Below, piece by piece: positions 21,437 through 32,659 of a DNA stretch of 64,000 nt; position 1 is the first letter of the stretch; each line of letters starts with the position of its first letter. Source of the stretch: Lucinisca nassula. Taxonomy: Eukaryota; Mollusca; Bivalvia; Lucinida; Lucinidae. The notes under the pieces were generated by a model that was not told the DNA's origin, made no database searches, and saw only the letters and a program-made list of their open reading frames with translations. The position numbers and the translations under genes were made by a program. The stretch spans positions 148,054,082-148,118,081 of the forward strand of contig OY757015.1 in NCBI GenBank assembly GCA_963580285.1, given 5' to 3'.

Positions 21437-23401
21437 CAGTGCTTCAGCTGAAGTGCAAGACCCGCCGGATGCTTTTAGCTTTATGAGTGTAACCATATAT
21501 GGGTATGGCGGCCATTTTGGTCATGTGACCTGTACCTAAAACGGTTCCCCAATAAATGCGCCTTATCGTAAGGAGCACAAATTTATCTTATACTTTAGGT
21601 CTGTAGTCTGAATCGTTTGCAGGATAAAATGCATTCTCACTTTTCCAATACAAAAGCATATGTGTCAAAGTTTGACCTAGGCACAAAGAAGGTCAAGGTC
21701 AACCCAGGGTCACCATTTTCTCAATTTATGATGGACCTACGTCCCAGATGCTATTTATCAAGTTTTGTGGAAATCAGCCCAGTGGTTCTGGAGAAGACTA
21801 TTTTTTGACGGTTTTTTTACCATATATGCTCCATATGAAATTTGACTTCAATCGTCTTAATTGTTTAAATATTCCAAGCGGTTAAGTCATTATCACCAAT
21901 TTTCACAAACGGGTTACGGACGGACAGACAGATTGACAGACTGACAGAATGACAGAATGACAGAATGACACGGTGATTTTAGGGCACTCTTAGAAAATCA
22001 ACCGACTTCAGAATATTTAAACAATTTTTGGCATACTGATAGATATCAATGAGATCTAACCAATGAATTTGCGAAATATTACATTCCATTTAGTATAGCC
22101 TCGCCGAGGCGAAAAATGTGAACATTTTCGAACTGCTTCTCCTCGGAAACCGTTGGGCCGATAGAAGACAATTTTCATATGGAGCCTCTATGGGATAGGA
22201 AAACCAAAATTTGCTCATGGGGTCCAGGTCACATGACCAAAATGGCCGCCAAGCCATATATGGTAAAAACCCTTCAAAAATAGTCTTTTCCAGAACCACT
22301 TGGCAGTTTTCCACGAAACTTGATAAATAGCATCTGGAAAGTAGGCCCATCATAAATTGCTAAAATGGTGACCCTAGGTTGACCGTGATCTTCTTTGGGT
22401 CCGTCCGTAACCCGTTTGTAAAAATTGGTGATAGTGACGTAACTGCTTGGAATATTTAAACAATTTTTGGCATACTGACAGATATCAATGAGATCTAACC
22501 AATGAACTTGCGAAATATTACATTCCATTTAGTATAGCCTCGCCGAGGCGAAAAATGTGAACATTTTCGAACTGCTTCTCCTCGGAAACTGATGGGCCGA
22601 TTGAAATCAAATTTCATATGAAGCCTCTATGGGATGGGGGAAACCAAAATTTGCTCATGGGGTCCAGGTCACATGACCAAAATGGCCGCCAAGCCATATG
22701 TGGTATGTCTGTCTGTCCGTCCGTAACCCGTTTGTGAAAATTGGTGATAGTGACTTAACCGCTTGGAATATTTAAACAATTAATGACATACTGATAGATA
22801 TCAATGAGATCTTACCAATGAACTTGCGAAATATTACATTCCATTTAGTAAAGTATCGCCGAGGCGAAAAATGTGAAAATTTTCGAACTGCTTCTCCTGG
22901 GAAACCGTTTGGCCGATTGAAGTCAAATTTCATATGGAGCCTCTATGGGATGGGGGAAACCAAAATTTGCTCATGGGGTCCAGGTCACATGGCCAAAATG
23001 GCCGCCAAGCTATATATGGTAAAAACCCTTCAAAAATAGTCTTCTCCAGAACCACTAGGCAGATTACCACGAAACTTGATAAATAGCATCTGGGACTTAG
23101 GCCCATCATAAATTGCTAAAATGGTGACCCTGGGTTGACCTTGACCTTCTTTGTGCCTAGGTCAAACTTTGACACATATGCTTTTGTATTGGAAAAGTGA
23201 GAATGCATTTTATCCTGCAAACGATTCAGAATACAGTACTAAAGTATAAGATATATTTTTGCTCCTTACAATAAGGCGCATTTATTAGGGGAACCGTTTT
23301 AGGTCCAGGTCGCATGACCAAACTGGCCGCCATTCCCATATATGGTAACACTCATAAAGCTAAAAGCATCCGTCGGGGCGTGCACTTCAGCTGAAGCACT
23401 G
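21437..23401. mobile_element. Inverted pair of family C (Helentron/DINE-like) elements
   Basis: Both outer ends are the same terminus: ACCAGTGCTTCAGCTGAAGT at the left and ACTTCAGCTGAAGCACTGGT at the right. The left copy (to about 22015) reads plus. The rest is in reverse and holds three core units, beginning near 22020, 22450 and 22755, each with GCCGAGGCGAAAAATGTGAA, TGGCCGCCAAGCCATAT and a GTCTGTCCGTCC-type tract. It is inserted in a family N unit. Confidence 0.7.
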
Positions 23402-24016
23402 GTTTATTTCTGATTTCTCAGAATATTCACGCTGATCTCAAAGGATCAAAAGTAAAATATAAACTGCACTATGGTTGATGTACGGGGAGACGTTTTACGG
23501 CCGCCACACGGCACAACACCAGCTGCAGCGAAGGCAAATAAAAATAAAAAATGAGTTCCTTTAAGAGCAATGAAAACATTCATAAGAAAGAAGATGGGCC
23601 ATACTACGTAGTTTCGGCTAATAAAGCCTCATCAGTAACCCTGTAATGACCCGACAACGAAAAGCACAGGAAACATACTGCAAATTTGCGAATTTCGAAC
23701 TGGCAGTCGATTCAAAGACTGATATAAATCAAAATGGGGTCCAAATAATTAAAAACCAGTCTAGAATATGAGTCTAGTCTAAACCAATAATTTATTTCTG
23801 ATTTCTCAGAATATTCACGCTGATCTCAAAGGATCAAAAGTAAAATATAAACTGCACTATGATTGATGTACGAGGAGACGTTTTACGGCCGCCACACGGC
23901 ACAACAACAGCTGCAGTGAAGGCAAATAAAAATCAAAACTGAGTTCCTTTAAGAGCAATGAAAACAGTCATAAGAAAGAAGATGGGCCATACTACGTAGT
24001 TTCGGCTAATAAAGCC
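23402..24016 (+). repeat. Family N tandem repeat, period about 387 bp
   Basis: TTTATTTCTGATTTCTCAGA begins at 23404 and again at 23791. Each unit continues through TTTTACGGCCGCCACACGGC and GAGTTCCTTTAAGAGCAATG to GTAGTTTCGGCTAATAAAGC. The left breakpoint of the 12.38-kb duplication (23935) lies within the second unit. Confidence 0.8.
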
Positions 24017-24335
24017 TCCCTTTGGGACTTTGACATACCAAGAGAGTCGTGGGAAGAAATTGGACAGGACAAAGCAATGTGGCGAGGCCTCCCTCGTCAG
24101 AAGGGGTACTACTGAATATGAGGCAAACAGGAATAAGCGAAGCTGAGCAGAGACATTCTCAGCGCAAAGCTAGAGCCAATGCATCGCCAGCAGACGTTTC
24201 TCTTGTGGGCACTCTTGCTCGATCTGCAGCATGCAGCATAGAGCTAAGGTTGGTCTCATCTGACATCTTGGAACACAAACAGCAGCAATTTTCACGTTTT
24301 AATTGGTCATTGTCAGTAATGAGAGACCAACTATT
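24017..24335 (+). pseudogene. Decayed LINE ORF2 3' end with C-terminal zinc finger (duplication copy 1)
   Basis: Frame-broken residues PRESWEEIGQDKAMWRG and, in another frame, a CSIC...RAKVGLI.HL zinc-finger-like segment. These match the end of the LINE family whose linker is at 20320-21080 (typically W-E-x-x-A-x-D-R-x-x-W-R, then CxxC-x(5)-R-x-G-L-x-x-H). Copy 1 has one extra base near 24088 compared with copy 2. The 121-codon frame at 24049-24414 is a shadow. Confidence 0.65.
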
Positions 24336-24596
24336 ATTAACATTAATGACCAATTCTGAAATATTGGCCACCATTTTTACACGGAAGGTTTGTGGGGTTC
24401 ACTTCGCTTTCTGAATATCGAACCACTTCGAGAACTAGGTCTACCCCTAAAGGACATTTTGTTTTCCTTTTGGTCTAGACCCTTAATGATAATGGAGATA
24501 AAAGACCATCACAAATAAGGGAGATAATCGTAGTTTCGAAAGAATTGCCTCCCATAAAAGTGTATTCATTTCTTTGAAGTCAGTGTTAATTTCTTA

Positions 24597-24780
24597 AGGA
24601 GAATGGGAACACGTTTCAGAATTTTGCGCCATTTTTCCAAGGGAGACAACTTTCGGAACTTCTTGTTCACTTTTCTATATGCACTGTCCCGCGGAAAAAG
24701 GGTCAACTCTTAAAGGTACTTGTTAGAACTGTCTCGATGATTGGGGCGATTCTAATAAGTACCCGTTATATATCTTATAG
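24597..24780. repeat. TTAA-type MITE family I fragment with a shared palindromic core
   Basis: TTAAGGAGAATGGGAACACG, GCGCCATTTTTCCAAGGGAG and TTCACTTTTCTATATGCACT match 56632-56832. It is followed at 24717-24765 by a degraded palindrome TACTTGTTAGAACTGTCTCG / GGGGCGATTCTAATAAGTAC. Confidence 0.6.
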
Positions 24781-24906
24781 AAAGTTAGGCAATTCTAGCA
24801 AGTACCAACAGAATTTGCCTCTGGAAAATAAATATTTTTGATACTTTGGTCATCCTTAAGGGTAAGTATGTTCAATTGGGAAACACCAGGTAGATTTTAT
24901 AGAGTA

Positions 24907-25995
24907 ACCAGTGCTTCAGCTGAAGTGCACGACCCGCCGGATGCTTTTAGCTTTATGAGTGTTGCCATATATGGGTATGGCGGCCATTTTGGTCATGTGA
25001 CCTGGACCTAAAACGGTTCCCCAAATAAATGCGCCTTATCGTAAGGAGCAAAAATATATCTTATACTTTAGTACTGTATTCTGAATCGTTTGCAGGATAA
25101 AATGCATTCTCACTTTTCCAATACAAAAGCATATGTGTCAGTTTGACCTAGGCACAAAGAAGGTCAAGGTCAACCCAGGGTCACCATTTTAGCAATTTAT
25201 GATGGGCCTAGGTCCCAGATGCTATTTATCAAGTTTCGTGGAAATCTGCCCAGTGGTTCTGGAGAAGACTTTTTTGAAGGGTTTTTACCACATATGGCTT
25301 GGCGGCCATTTTGGTCATGTGACCTGAACCCCATGAGCAACTTTTGGTTTTCCCCATCCCATAGAGGCTCCATATGAAATTTGACTTCAATCGGCCCAAC
25401 GGTTTCCCAGGAGAAGCAGTTCGAAAATTTTCACATTTTTCGCCTCGGCGAGCTATACTAAATGGAATGTAATATTTCACAAGTTAATTGGTTAGATCTC
25501 ATTGATATCTATCAGTATGCCAAAAATTGTTTAAATATTCCAAGCGGTTAAGTCACTATCACCAATTTTCACAAACGGGTAACGGACGGACAGACAGACA
25601 GACCATATATGGCTTGGCGGCCATTTTGGTCATGTGACCTGGACCCCATGAACAAATTTTGGTTTACCCCATCCCATAGAGGCTCCATATGAAATTTGAC
25701 TTCAATCGGCCCAACGGTTTCCGAGGAGAAGCATTTCTAAAATTTTCACATTTTTCGCCTCGGCGAGGCTATACTAAATGGAATGTAATATTTCACAAGT
25801 TAATTGGTTAGATCTCATTGATATCTATCAGTATGCCAAAAATTGTTTAAATATTCCAAGCGGTTAAGTCACTATCACCAATTTTCACAAACGGGTTACG
25901 GACGGACAGACAGACTGACAGAATGACTCGGTGATTTTAGGGCACTCTTAGAAAATCAACCGACTTCAGTCGGTCGCTTTTTCTGCGGGTCGTGC
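24907..25995 (+). mobile_element. Family C Helentron/DINE-like element, copy in duplication 1
   Basis: The left end has a terminal palindrome AGTGCTTCAGCTGAAGTGC directly followed by GCACGACCCGC. The right end is GCGGGTCGTGC, the inverted match. Inside are two core units with CCATTTTGGTCATGTGACCT and an ACGGACGGACAGACAGAC tract. Subterminal inverted repeats, a hairpin at one end and an internal GTCY tract are the hallmarks of Helentron-derived DINE-1/HINE elements; this class is inferred. It ends 54 bp before the splice acceptor of a dermatopontin exon. Confidence 0.72.
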
Positions 25996-26049
25996 AATTA
26001 TCGGTAGCAGTATTATAAGACATAAGTGTGTATTTTCAAACCTTTTCAG

Positions 26050-26269
26050 AATGGGTTCATCGTTGTTCTACTTTTGGCTGCTGGTACCCAGGCGGGTTTT
26101 ATCAACAGCTGGGATAAAGCATTGTCCTATTCTTGTTCAAGCCGGCGATCTATTTACAAAATTCAAAGCGAGCACTCTAACCACTACGAGGACAGACGCT
26201 GGGACCTGAGTTGTAGAAACTTACCAGGGATCCCATCCACTAGTAAAGAGACTTGTTCCTGGACTACCA
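26050..26269 (+). CDS. DPT: Dermatopontin-like gene, exon A (signal peptide end and first repeat), duplication copy 1
   Basis: Acceptor CCTTTTCAG at 26049, donor A|GTAAGT at 26270. Length 220 nt, entry phase 0, exit phase 1. It encodes NGFIVVLLLAAGTQA, the hydrophobic end of a signal peptide with likely cleavage after the last Ala. Then come 58 residues with SWDKALSYSCSS, SEHSNHYEDRRWDLSC and KETCSWTT. The aromatic and D-R-R-W pattern and Cys spacing match the first repeat of dermatopontins, secreted matrix proteins that bind collagen and proteoglycan in vertebrates and occur in mollusc shell matrix. There is no in-frame ATG before the hydrophobic stretch, so an upstream first exon is required; I could not find it. 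Identical in copy 2. Confidence 0.85.
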
Positions 26270-26292
26270 GTAAGTTATGGAAGTACCTATAG

Positions 26293-26425
26293 CCCAGCCG
26301 GCACATGACGTAATTGTGACGTCACATCTACGTCGTTGCAACGTCATGACGTTTATGCAACGCCAAATCTACGTCGTTGCACCGACATTGATTTGACGTT
26401 GCACTAGCGACCTGTACCTGCTGGG
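26293..26425. mobile_element. Family M MITE, 23 bp after exon A donor
   Basis: Ends CCCAGCCGGCACATGACGT and CCTGTACCTGCTGGG, with internal ACGTCGTTGCAACGTCATGA and TCTACGTCGTTGCACCGAC subrepeats. Diverged relative of 59143-59291. Confidence 0.8.
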
Positions 26426-26499
26426 AGAGAATCTCACACTCGTTATTCCATGTGAAATTAAACATGTTTGTTATCACGTAAAACTTCAATATAATTAAT

Positions 26500-26738
26500 A
26501 CCATAATTGTAAACCCCAGTTTATACAAAGAAAACTGAGGTTTACAGAAGTATATATATTATTTATCTTATTTCTGCACGTTGTAGGTACTCGTTAGAAC
26601 CGGCTCTGGAAGGCGAGCTCCGGCAACCTGTTTTTTGTGCATAAATAAGGAAAAGTTCACTATTTTTCATCAGACAACAGTTTTGGAGACAAAAAAAGGC
26701 TGTAGGCCTAATGTATCACACGGGCGTGTTAATGTGAA
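26500..26738. mobile_element. MITE family A, copy 6 (diverged)
   Basis: Contains the AAACCCCAGTTTATAC...CTGAGGTTTACAG stem, GGTACTCGTTAGAACCGGCT, and a right end CACACGGGCGTGTTAATGTG like those at 49944 and 59115. The middle palindrome has lost its second arm. Confidence 0.65.
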
Positions 26739-27096
26739 ACGAGCCATCGGCGAGCTTCATAAGCGAGCACGAAACAAGTTTTAATGCATGAGCTCCGTCA
26801 CGAAAAATAAAAACTGTCTTCAGGACCATTGTACACAGACTAACAATAGTTTAGCATTTTTAGATACATAAATTCAAGTTTTTTTCACTTACTTCGAGCC
26901 GATCGTTTAATCAAAAACCGGAGTACCCGAAGAAAAATCGCCTGACCTTCCGTTGTAGAACTTTGCGTCTCACGTGTCATCCGTGCTATACTCTAACCCA
27001 CAACGGTGAGAAAGAGAGAATGCTCCTACAGACTAAGCCCTAGAGGCCTGTGTTTTCACATACTGGGTTTATCTCGCAAGTGACATGACCACGAGT

Positions 27097-28041
27097 CATC
27101 ACGACAACACGCCTATATATTTTTAAGCCCCTTGATCCCCACTTTTATATAGTAAAGTAGAAGTAAAACAAAGATCAGGAATCGATACAATTAACTTACT
27201 CCACCCATCAAAGACACCAAAGGGAAAGAAACACAAACATTAATCGACCAGACCATAATGGAAACCTAAACAAAGGAAGGCCATAAGGAGAGTTACTTTC
27301 CCACAAAATGGCCATATGGCCATCCAAAATAAAAAGACACAAGTGATACACACAGTAAGTAACAAACAATATCATAAATAAATCGCCACAGAAGAACCGC
27401 CTTGGAACGGTCAGTGGAAAGATTTCCACTGGGGGGTGGGGGGCTTAAATCGATTTTACGTGGCCACAATCCTCGCCCTTACTTCCGTCGCGATTTAGAC
27501 AAATAATTTGATCAGTCCGCATAAAGGCCTCCTAACTCATCAGTGCAACATCTCCGTGAACAAAAATAATCAAAGAACCACAGAGGTGAGACAACGGTGA
27601 GGACACGACAGCAAGAAACCACTGAAATGCTGGAACAAAAGAAAACTAACAGTTAGACTCCGATGGGCCCGACCAGAGACAGAGCATCAGGCACCAACCA
27701 ACATTACCTTGAATTAGATCTCTCTAATTCTCAATAAGCCTTTACGTTGGAACCGTCATAGAATCTGAGGCCTGACCCACCGGCGTGCAACTAAAGAGGG
27801 AAGCAATGTTGTCAACCGTGATTGGGTTTTTTCGGGGGTATACCTTCTTTTTCTTATTTCTGCTCTAAAATATAGATTGTGGGTACTCGTTAGAACCGCC
27901 TCGATGAGGCGGTTCTAACGAGTGTCCACAATCTATATTTTTAGCAAAAATAAGAAAACTATCACAATTTTTCATTGTAAAATTTTTATTTTTTCGGCGA
28001 TAAAGGTGGCAATGTATTTGTATAGGCGTGTTTGCATAATG
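27097..28041. mobile_element. MITE family A, copy 7, split by a D/E repeat
   Basis: Left end CATCACGACAACACGCCTAT plus CCCACTTTTATATAGTAAAG (27097-27157). The rest resumes at about 27835 with TTTTTCTTATTTCTGCTC, the intact palindrome GTTAGAACCGCCTC / GAGGCGGTTCTAAC (27891-27920) and the right end GGCGTGTTTGCATAATG. The insert is 27158-27829. Confidence 0.75.
27158..27829 (+). mobile_element. D/E repeat, near full length (about 670 bp)
   Basis: From GATCAGGAATCGATACAATT and AGACACCAAAGGGAAAGAAA through AAATCGATTTTACGTGGCC and GACAAATAATTTG to GAACCGTCATAGAATCTGAG and GTGATTGGG. Relatives: 52846-54627 (split by family C) and 59345-60170 (reverse). No coding capacity seen; class unknown. Confidence 0.7.
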
Positions 28042-28685
28042 TCTGATATGAAAGAGTGAAATGAGGAAACAGATGGGCCGACCCAGAGAAAACGCAGTTG
28101 ATAAAAAAAATATAAGCAAACTAATTCTATACACCAAAATAAAACGGAGACTTGTGTTTGGTTTTCATTCATTCGGTAATTTATTTCATTTTTCTGTTAT
28201 AAAACTCTCATTTTAACATCGCCTAAACAGTTTACAACTGAGCGCCGTGATCAACGTAGTGCGTGCAGAAGGGCGCGTTTGATGACGTCACATATAAACA
28301 TGTACTCCTCACGACGTCCGCTGCTACAAAACAAAACATTGGAAACTGTACAAAATGTCATGAAAAACTTTTGCAGTATATTCTAACACAGCGCGCCTAT
28401 ATAGGCAATGGAAAATAATTGTGTTTAATTCTGCAACAAATCACAGCTCGGAAGAGCGTGACGTGTGACGTCATTAAAAACTGCAAATTTATGACGTCAC
28501 TAGTCGATTTCCTTGACGTTAGACGGTGTAACGTCATATTCTTGCATAGAAAACGTTAGAAAATGATATAAATGAATGTGTTTCAGTCGATAATTTTAGC
28601 GGGATTTCTTCTTACAATGGCGAAAAGATGTGAGAAATGGAAGGTAACAACAGCATTATTGCCGATTTTCAGCCTGTTAGAATCG

Positions 28686-28855
28686 AAATAGATCAGCTCT
28701 AGTTTGTGATTTGTTGAGTAATAAATCACAGTTTGTCGGTCAGTTGTAAGTAGACAAATCACGCGCGCTACGCGCTTGTGATTTGTCTACTTTACAACTG
28801 ACCTCCAAACTATGATTTATTACTCAACAAATCACAGCTAGAGCTGATCTATTTC
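28686..28855. repeat. 170-bp palindrome inside the foldback element
   Basis: AAATAGATCAGCTCTAG and TTGTGATTTGTTGAGTAATA on the left face their complements on the right, with centre GCGCGCTACGCGC near 28770. It would form a long hairpin. Confidence 0.8.
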
Positions 28856-29461
28856 TTAAACAAATTCGTTATTTTGATTCTTGACAAGGAACATGGGCTC
28901 ATATTCCCCACCTAAAAGAGATTTTTGCCCCCGCCTAACGGATATTATCTTGTGTGCAGAAGTTATTATCTTTTTCGCACAACACATCAGCTTGCTCGCA
29001 TAACATATTTTATCACACGATGTCGTTGTCAACCATGCATTTTTGTGACAAATAATGTCTTGTTTAAAGCTCATAAAATCCATTTTAAAGTGGTCATATG
29101 ATAAATGAATCTCGCCAAAGGCTCGTTTCACAAATAGCCTATGAAATGACCACTCGTGTAAGATCCGCTATATCTTGTTTCACACAACATATAATCTTGT
29201 TAGCTCAATTCAATCAGACGCATAATACCAGTTATTTTGATTCTTGACAGGAAACATATTCCCCACCTGAGAATATAAGAGTCTTATATGGGTGTGAGGG
29301 GTGGATGGAAAAATCCGTCCTGAGGGTCACTGTCCGGCATCACGAGGCTTGCCGAGTGATGCCGGACAGTGATCCCGAGGGACGGATTTTTCTATCCACC
29401 CCTCACAACCTTATAGGATTCTTTTTCTTGCATACCTTCCATTTCTATTGCGCATTTTTAA

Positions 29462-30367
29462 AGGTCATATACAAAGGTATAGGAATCCATTAAATTTAAA
29501 AAGACATTGATTAAAGAAATTGAGGGACGAAAACCGCATCAAATTATCTTTATTAGTTTCCAAGATATTACACTTTGAAGTGTGAAATATTTCATGAAAA
29601 CAGAGCAGCTTAAGACTGCCTCATTAATATTCATGAAGTATTCTTTGATGTCATAGATGCACATTAAAATTTTTAAACTTTTTAAATATGAAATAACTTG
29701 TGTTTTATAGTCCTTAGGAACTCTATAATCACCTATTTGAAATATTTAACCTGATTTCAACTGATATCTCAACCAGTTTTCTCATATTTTCAATTGCAAA
29801 CCTTAAATTCAAATTTTAAATATTTTTTTAAAATTATTTAAATTCAAGTTTCTGTTTTTATAAGGGGATGATATAACATACAGAACTTACTGATCTGTCC
29901 AAAAGGCATGTAAAAACACTTAACTTAGCTAATTGGAATAAAATTTTGAATTAAATGGTAGTTTTAAACATTTTAAAAAAAATACTTTAATTGTAAATTT
30001 AAGCTTGAATTTCGAAATCAAATTTCTCATTTCTATCCTAAATTATGAAAAAGATACACAGTAACCAAAGGGCATGAGAAAACTGTATTAGGCTATTGCA
30101 AAATAGAAAATATGGCGGTTTAAAATTATTTTAAAAAAAGTTTAAAGCCACTATGACATCACAGAATATTGCATTGTGGGTTAAAATCAAAGTAAATTCA
30201 GGGGAGGCTACTCTTAGAGGAAAATAGGTATGTATCAAATATAAATGCGCATAACTTTGGAACGGATGGGAATTTTTTCATGCGGTTTTCAATAAAATGA
30301 CCCTCCTTGTGTCTGCTTTCACCCTGCTTCATATTAAGATTTTTGAAAATTTCTTTGTAATTGCTCT
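29462..30367. mobile_element. 906-bp TTAA-flanked insert (piggyBac-type target), non-autonomous
   Basis: Flanked by TTAA at 29458-29461 and 30368-30371. The half-elements near 55806 and 51080 read GGATTTTTAATGCTGCAG with a single TTAA, so they are empty sites. Ends AGGTCATATACAAAGG and TTTCTTTGTAATTGCTC are weakly inverted (TACAAAG). AT-rich, with no open frame of note. Confidence 0.7.
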
Positions 30368-31756
30368 TTAATGCTGCTGCCACTTCGGTTACCGACCTCC
30401 GCCATTTTGTGATGACACAACAGGAATGTTTAGTGACGTCACGCATGACGACGCCGCGCATGAGGTTGTAATCAACCAGTGCATTTTTCAAACACGCGAT
30501 TATATTCGATTTGGGGTCGGAACACCAGGGTCAGAACATAAATTTCTATCCCAGGATAAAATCACGGATTTCCTTGTCTGGTGTGCAAGAACGATATTTC
30601 TTGCACACCAGACAAGGAAATCCGCGATTTTATCCTGGGATAGAAATTTATGTTCTGACCCTGGTGTTCCGACCCAAAATCGAAAATAATCGCGTGCTTG
30701 ATAAATGCACTGGTTGATTAAGACCTAGTATGCGCCGTCGTTAAGGTTGACGTCATAGCGCGTTACGTGACGTCACTAAACATTCCTGTAGTGCCATACC
30801 AATATAGCGGACGTCGGTAACCGAAGTGACTGCAGCATTGAAATTCCGCGCTAAGAAATGGAAGGTATGCAAGAAAAAGAATCCAATATGGGTATGAGGG
30901 GTGGATATAGAAAAATCCGTCCCGAAGGATCACTGTCCGGCATCACTCGGCAAGCCTCGTGATGCCGGACAGTGACCCTCGGGACGGATTTTTCCATCCA
31001 CCCCTCATATCCATTTAAGATTCTTATATTACCCGAGCAATTAGGTGAGGGCAAATATCTCTTTCAGGCGGGGGAACATGAGCCCATGTTCCCCGCCCAG
31101 AATCAAAATAACGAATTTGTTATACAGCAAAGCTTTTTTCATGATTTTTGTACATCGACCCAATGGGATGTCATGAGAAGTAGATGTTTATATATGTTAA
31201 AATGAGAGTTTTATAACAGAAAACAATGAAATAAAGCACCGAATGAATGAAAAACAATCAAAAGTTTCAGTTTAATTGTGCAGTGTAAAATTTTTCTTAC
31301 ATGCTTTTCAATGAAATATAGAGTTTTCTCAGTGAATTCGAAAACGATTTTGTCACTGCTCACTGATATCAATTTTATTTTTCACTGTTTGGGACTGCTT
31401 TTTTCCGAAATCTAATTCTGTGGTCAGTTTTTTCCATTGTCAAATGTTTGAAAATTAATTAACTGTAATAAAATTGACGCCAAGCCCTTCACACATCGTC
31501 ACGAGGACGTTAATGACATCATTTTCGACGCTGATATCACGTATTTTGTCGCGCGACCTTAGATATGTCTGCATCTTTATTGGGAAACTAATCTCTCAAC
31601 TATTTCATCAGGTGCAAACTTAAAATTTACACCCAATATTATACCCAGTAAATATGTTGGACACAACTAAATTGACCCGAAACGACCAGGAACAAAGTTA
31701 GTATTCTCGGAGGGTGAGTGATGCGATTAGTGAAGCTAAATAGTGCCGTTTTGAAG

Positions 31757-31934
31757 CATATAAGAAACAGAAAATTTGATATGTTTAGTGTAAGATCAAA
31801 AATCTTTTCACTCATGAACACCAAAACTGGTATTTTCACTCGTGGCTACGCCACTCGTGAAAATACTGATTTTGGTATTCATTCGGTGAAATAAAATTCG
31901 ATCTAACACTAAAAAATTCAAATATCTTATATGT
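31757..31934. repeat. 178-bp imperfect palindrome
   Basis: CATATAAGA...TTTGATATG...TAAGATC...GGTATTTTCACTCGTGGC faces its complement, centre CTCGTGGCTACGCCACTCGTG near 31849. Confidence 0.75.
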
Positions 31935-32586
31935 TTTGCTTATATGTTTTATCAACTGCAGTACATACAGGATGGCGGACATCGCAATTCAGCGAAGGCA
32001 AGCGCAAGAGGGGTATATATTTTTGCTCATGTAGTATATGGAAAAAAATTGCCCTTGCGTTGTCCAATCAGAAGCCTGGAAATTTCTTTGCAGCATAACA
32101 AGATAGTATGTTTTTTCGTATGACGTCGTTGATAAGCAATGAATAACGTCGTATAATAAAATACGTATGACCACACGTGTAATAATACTTTGGCAGCATT
32201 AAATAACGTCATGACGACGTCAATGTCAATAATGCATTTTTGTGGAAATATTTGTCAAATCCAAAGGCGATAAAATCCAATTTAATTCGGTCATATGATA
32301 AACAGAATCTTACATTTGTGGTCATTTCATAAGTTATTATCTTGTTGGCACAACATATTATCTTGTTCGCACAACATATTTTATCACATGATGTCGTTGA
32401 TATGTGGTGCATAACGTCGTGTCATTAATATCGTATGATCACACGTGTAATAACACTTTGGCGGGATTAAGTAGCGTCATGACGACGTCCATATCAACCA
32501 TGCATTTTAGAGGAAAAAATGTCATGTTTAAAGGTGATAATATAGAGGATCTTACATGAGTGTTCATGTGTTATTGAATTTATTAA
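31935..32586. repeat. Diverged direct repeats with ACGTCGT and CACAACATATTATCTTG motifs
   Basis: ATGACGTCGTTGATAAG...CACACGTGTAATAATACTTTG at about 32120-32240 recurs with changes at 32390-32515. The intervening CACAACATATTATCTTGTTC block also occurs near 28977 and 48800. Probably pieces of one old element; no gene. Confidence 0.5.
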
Positions 32587-32657
32587 ACGAGTTGAGGAAA
32601 AGGGATAAAATGCGAGGCTTTGCCGAGCGTTTTACTCCTTTTCCTCAAAGAGTTTAA
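32587..32657. repeat. 71-bp hairpin
   Basis: GAGGAAAAGGGATAAAATGC faces GTTTTACTCCTTTTCCTC around AGGCTTTGCCGAGC. Confidence 0.7.
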
Positions 32658-32659
32658 TA

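Larger units (their letters stand above)
28161..31255. mobile_element. 3.1-kb giant foldback element
   Basis: Outer inverted repeats of about 60 bp lie at 28161-28220 and 31194-31255. Inside, ACAAATTCGTTATTTTGATT (28859) faces its complement near 31122. Matching palindromes sit in each arm (29290-29412 and 30892-31012, with AAATCCGTCC and GTGATGCCGGACAGTGA). The arms meet at a large palindrome, 30372-30845, centred near 30606. The left arm is interrupted by a TTAA-flanked insert (29462-30367). Half-length relatives occur at 50847-51272 and 55619-56049. No transposase seen. Confidence 0.75.

Noticed and set aside
24049..24414. 121-codon ORF as a gene, repeated at 36413-36796
   Set aside because: It overlaps a LINE 3' end in a different frame, and its start differs between copies because of a one-base indel.
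26026..26292. 88-codon ORF starting at GTG as a complete small protein (also 38408-38674)
   Set aside because: The start is an acceptor-side intron sequence and the end runs past a consensus donor; the real coding part is exon 26050-26269.
28617..28643. Possible first exon: ATG, nine codons (MAKRCEKWK), then a GTAACA donor-like site in phase 0
   Set aside because: It lies downstream of exon A in the unduplicated arrangement, inside a foldback element, and does not look like a signal peptide start. Chance is more likely.
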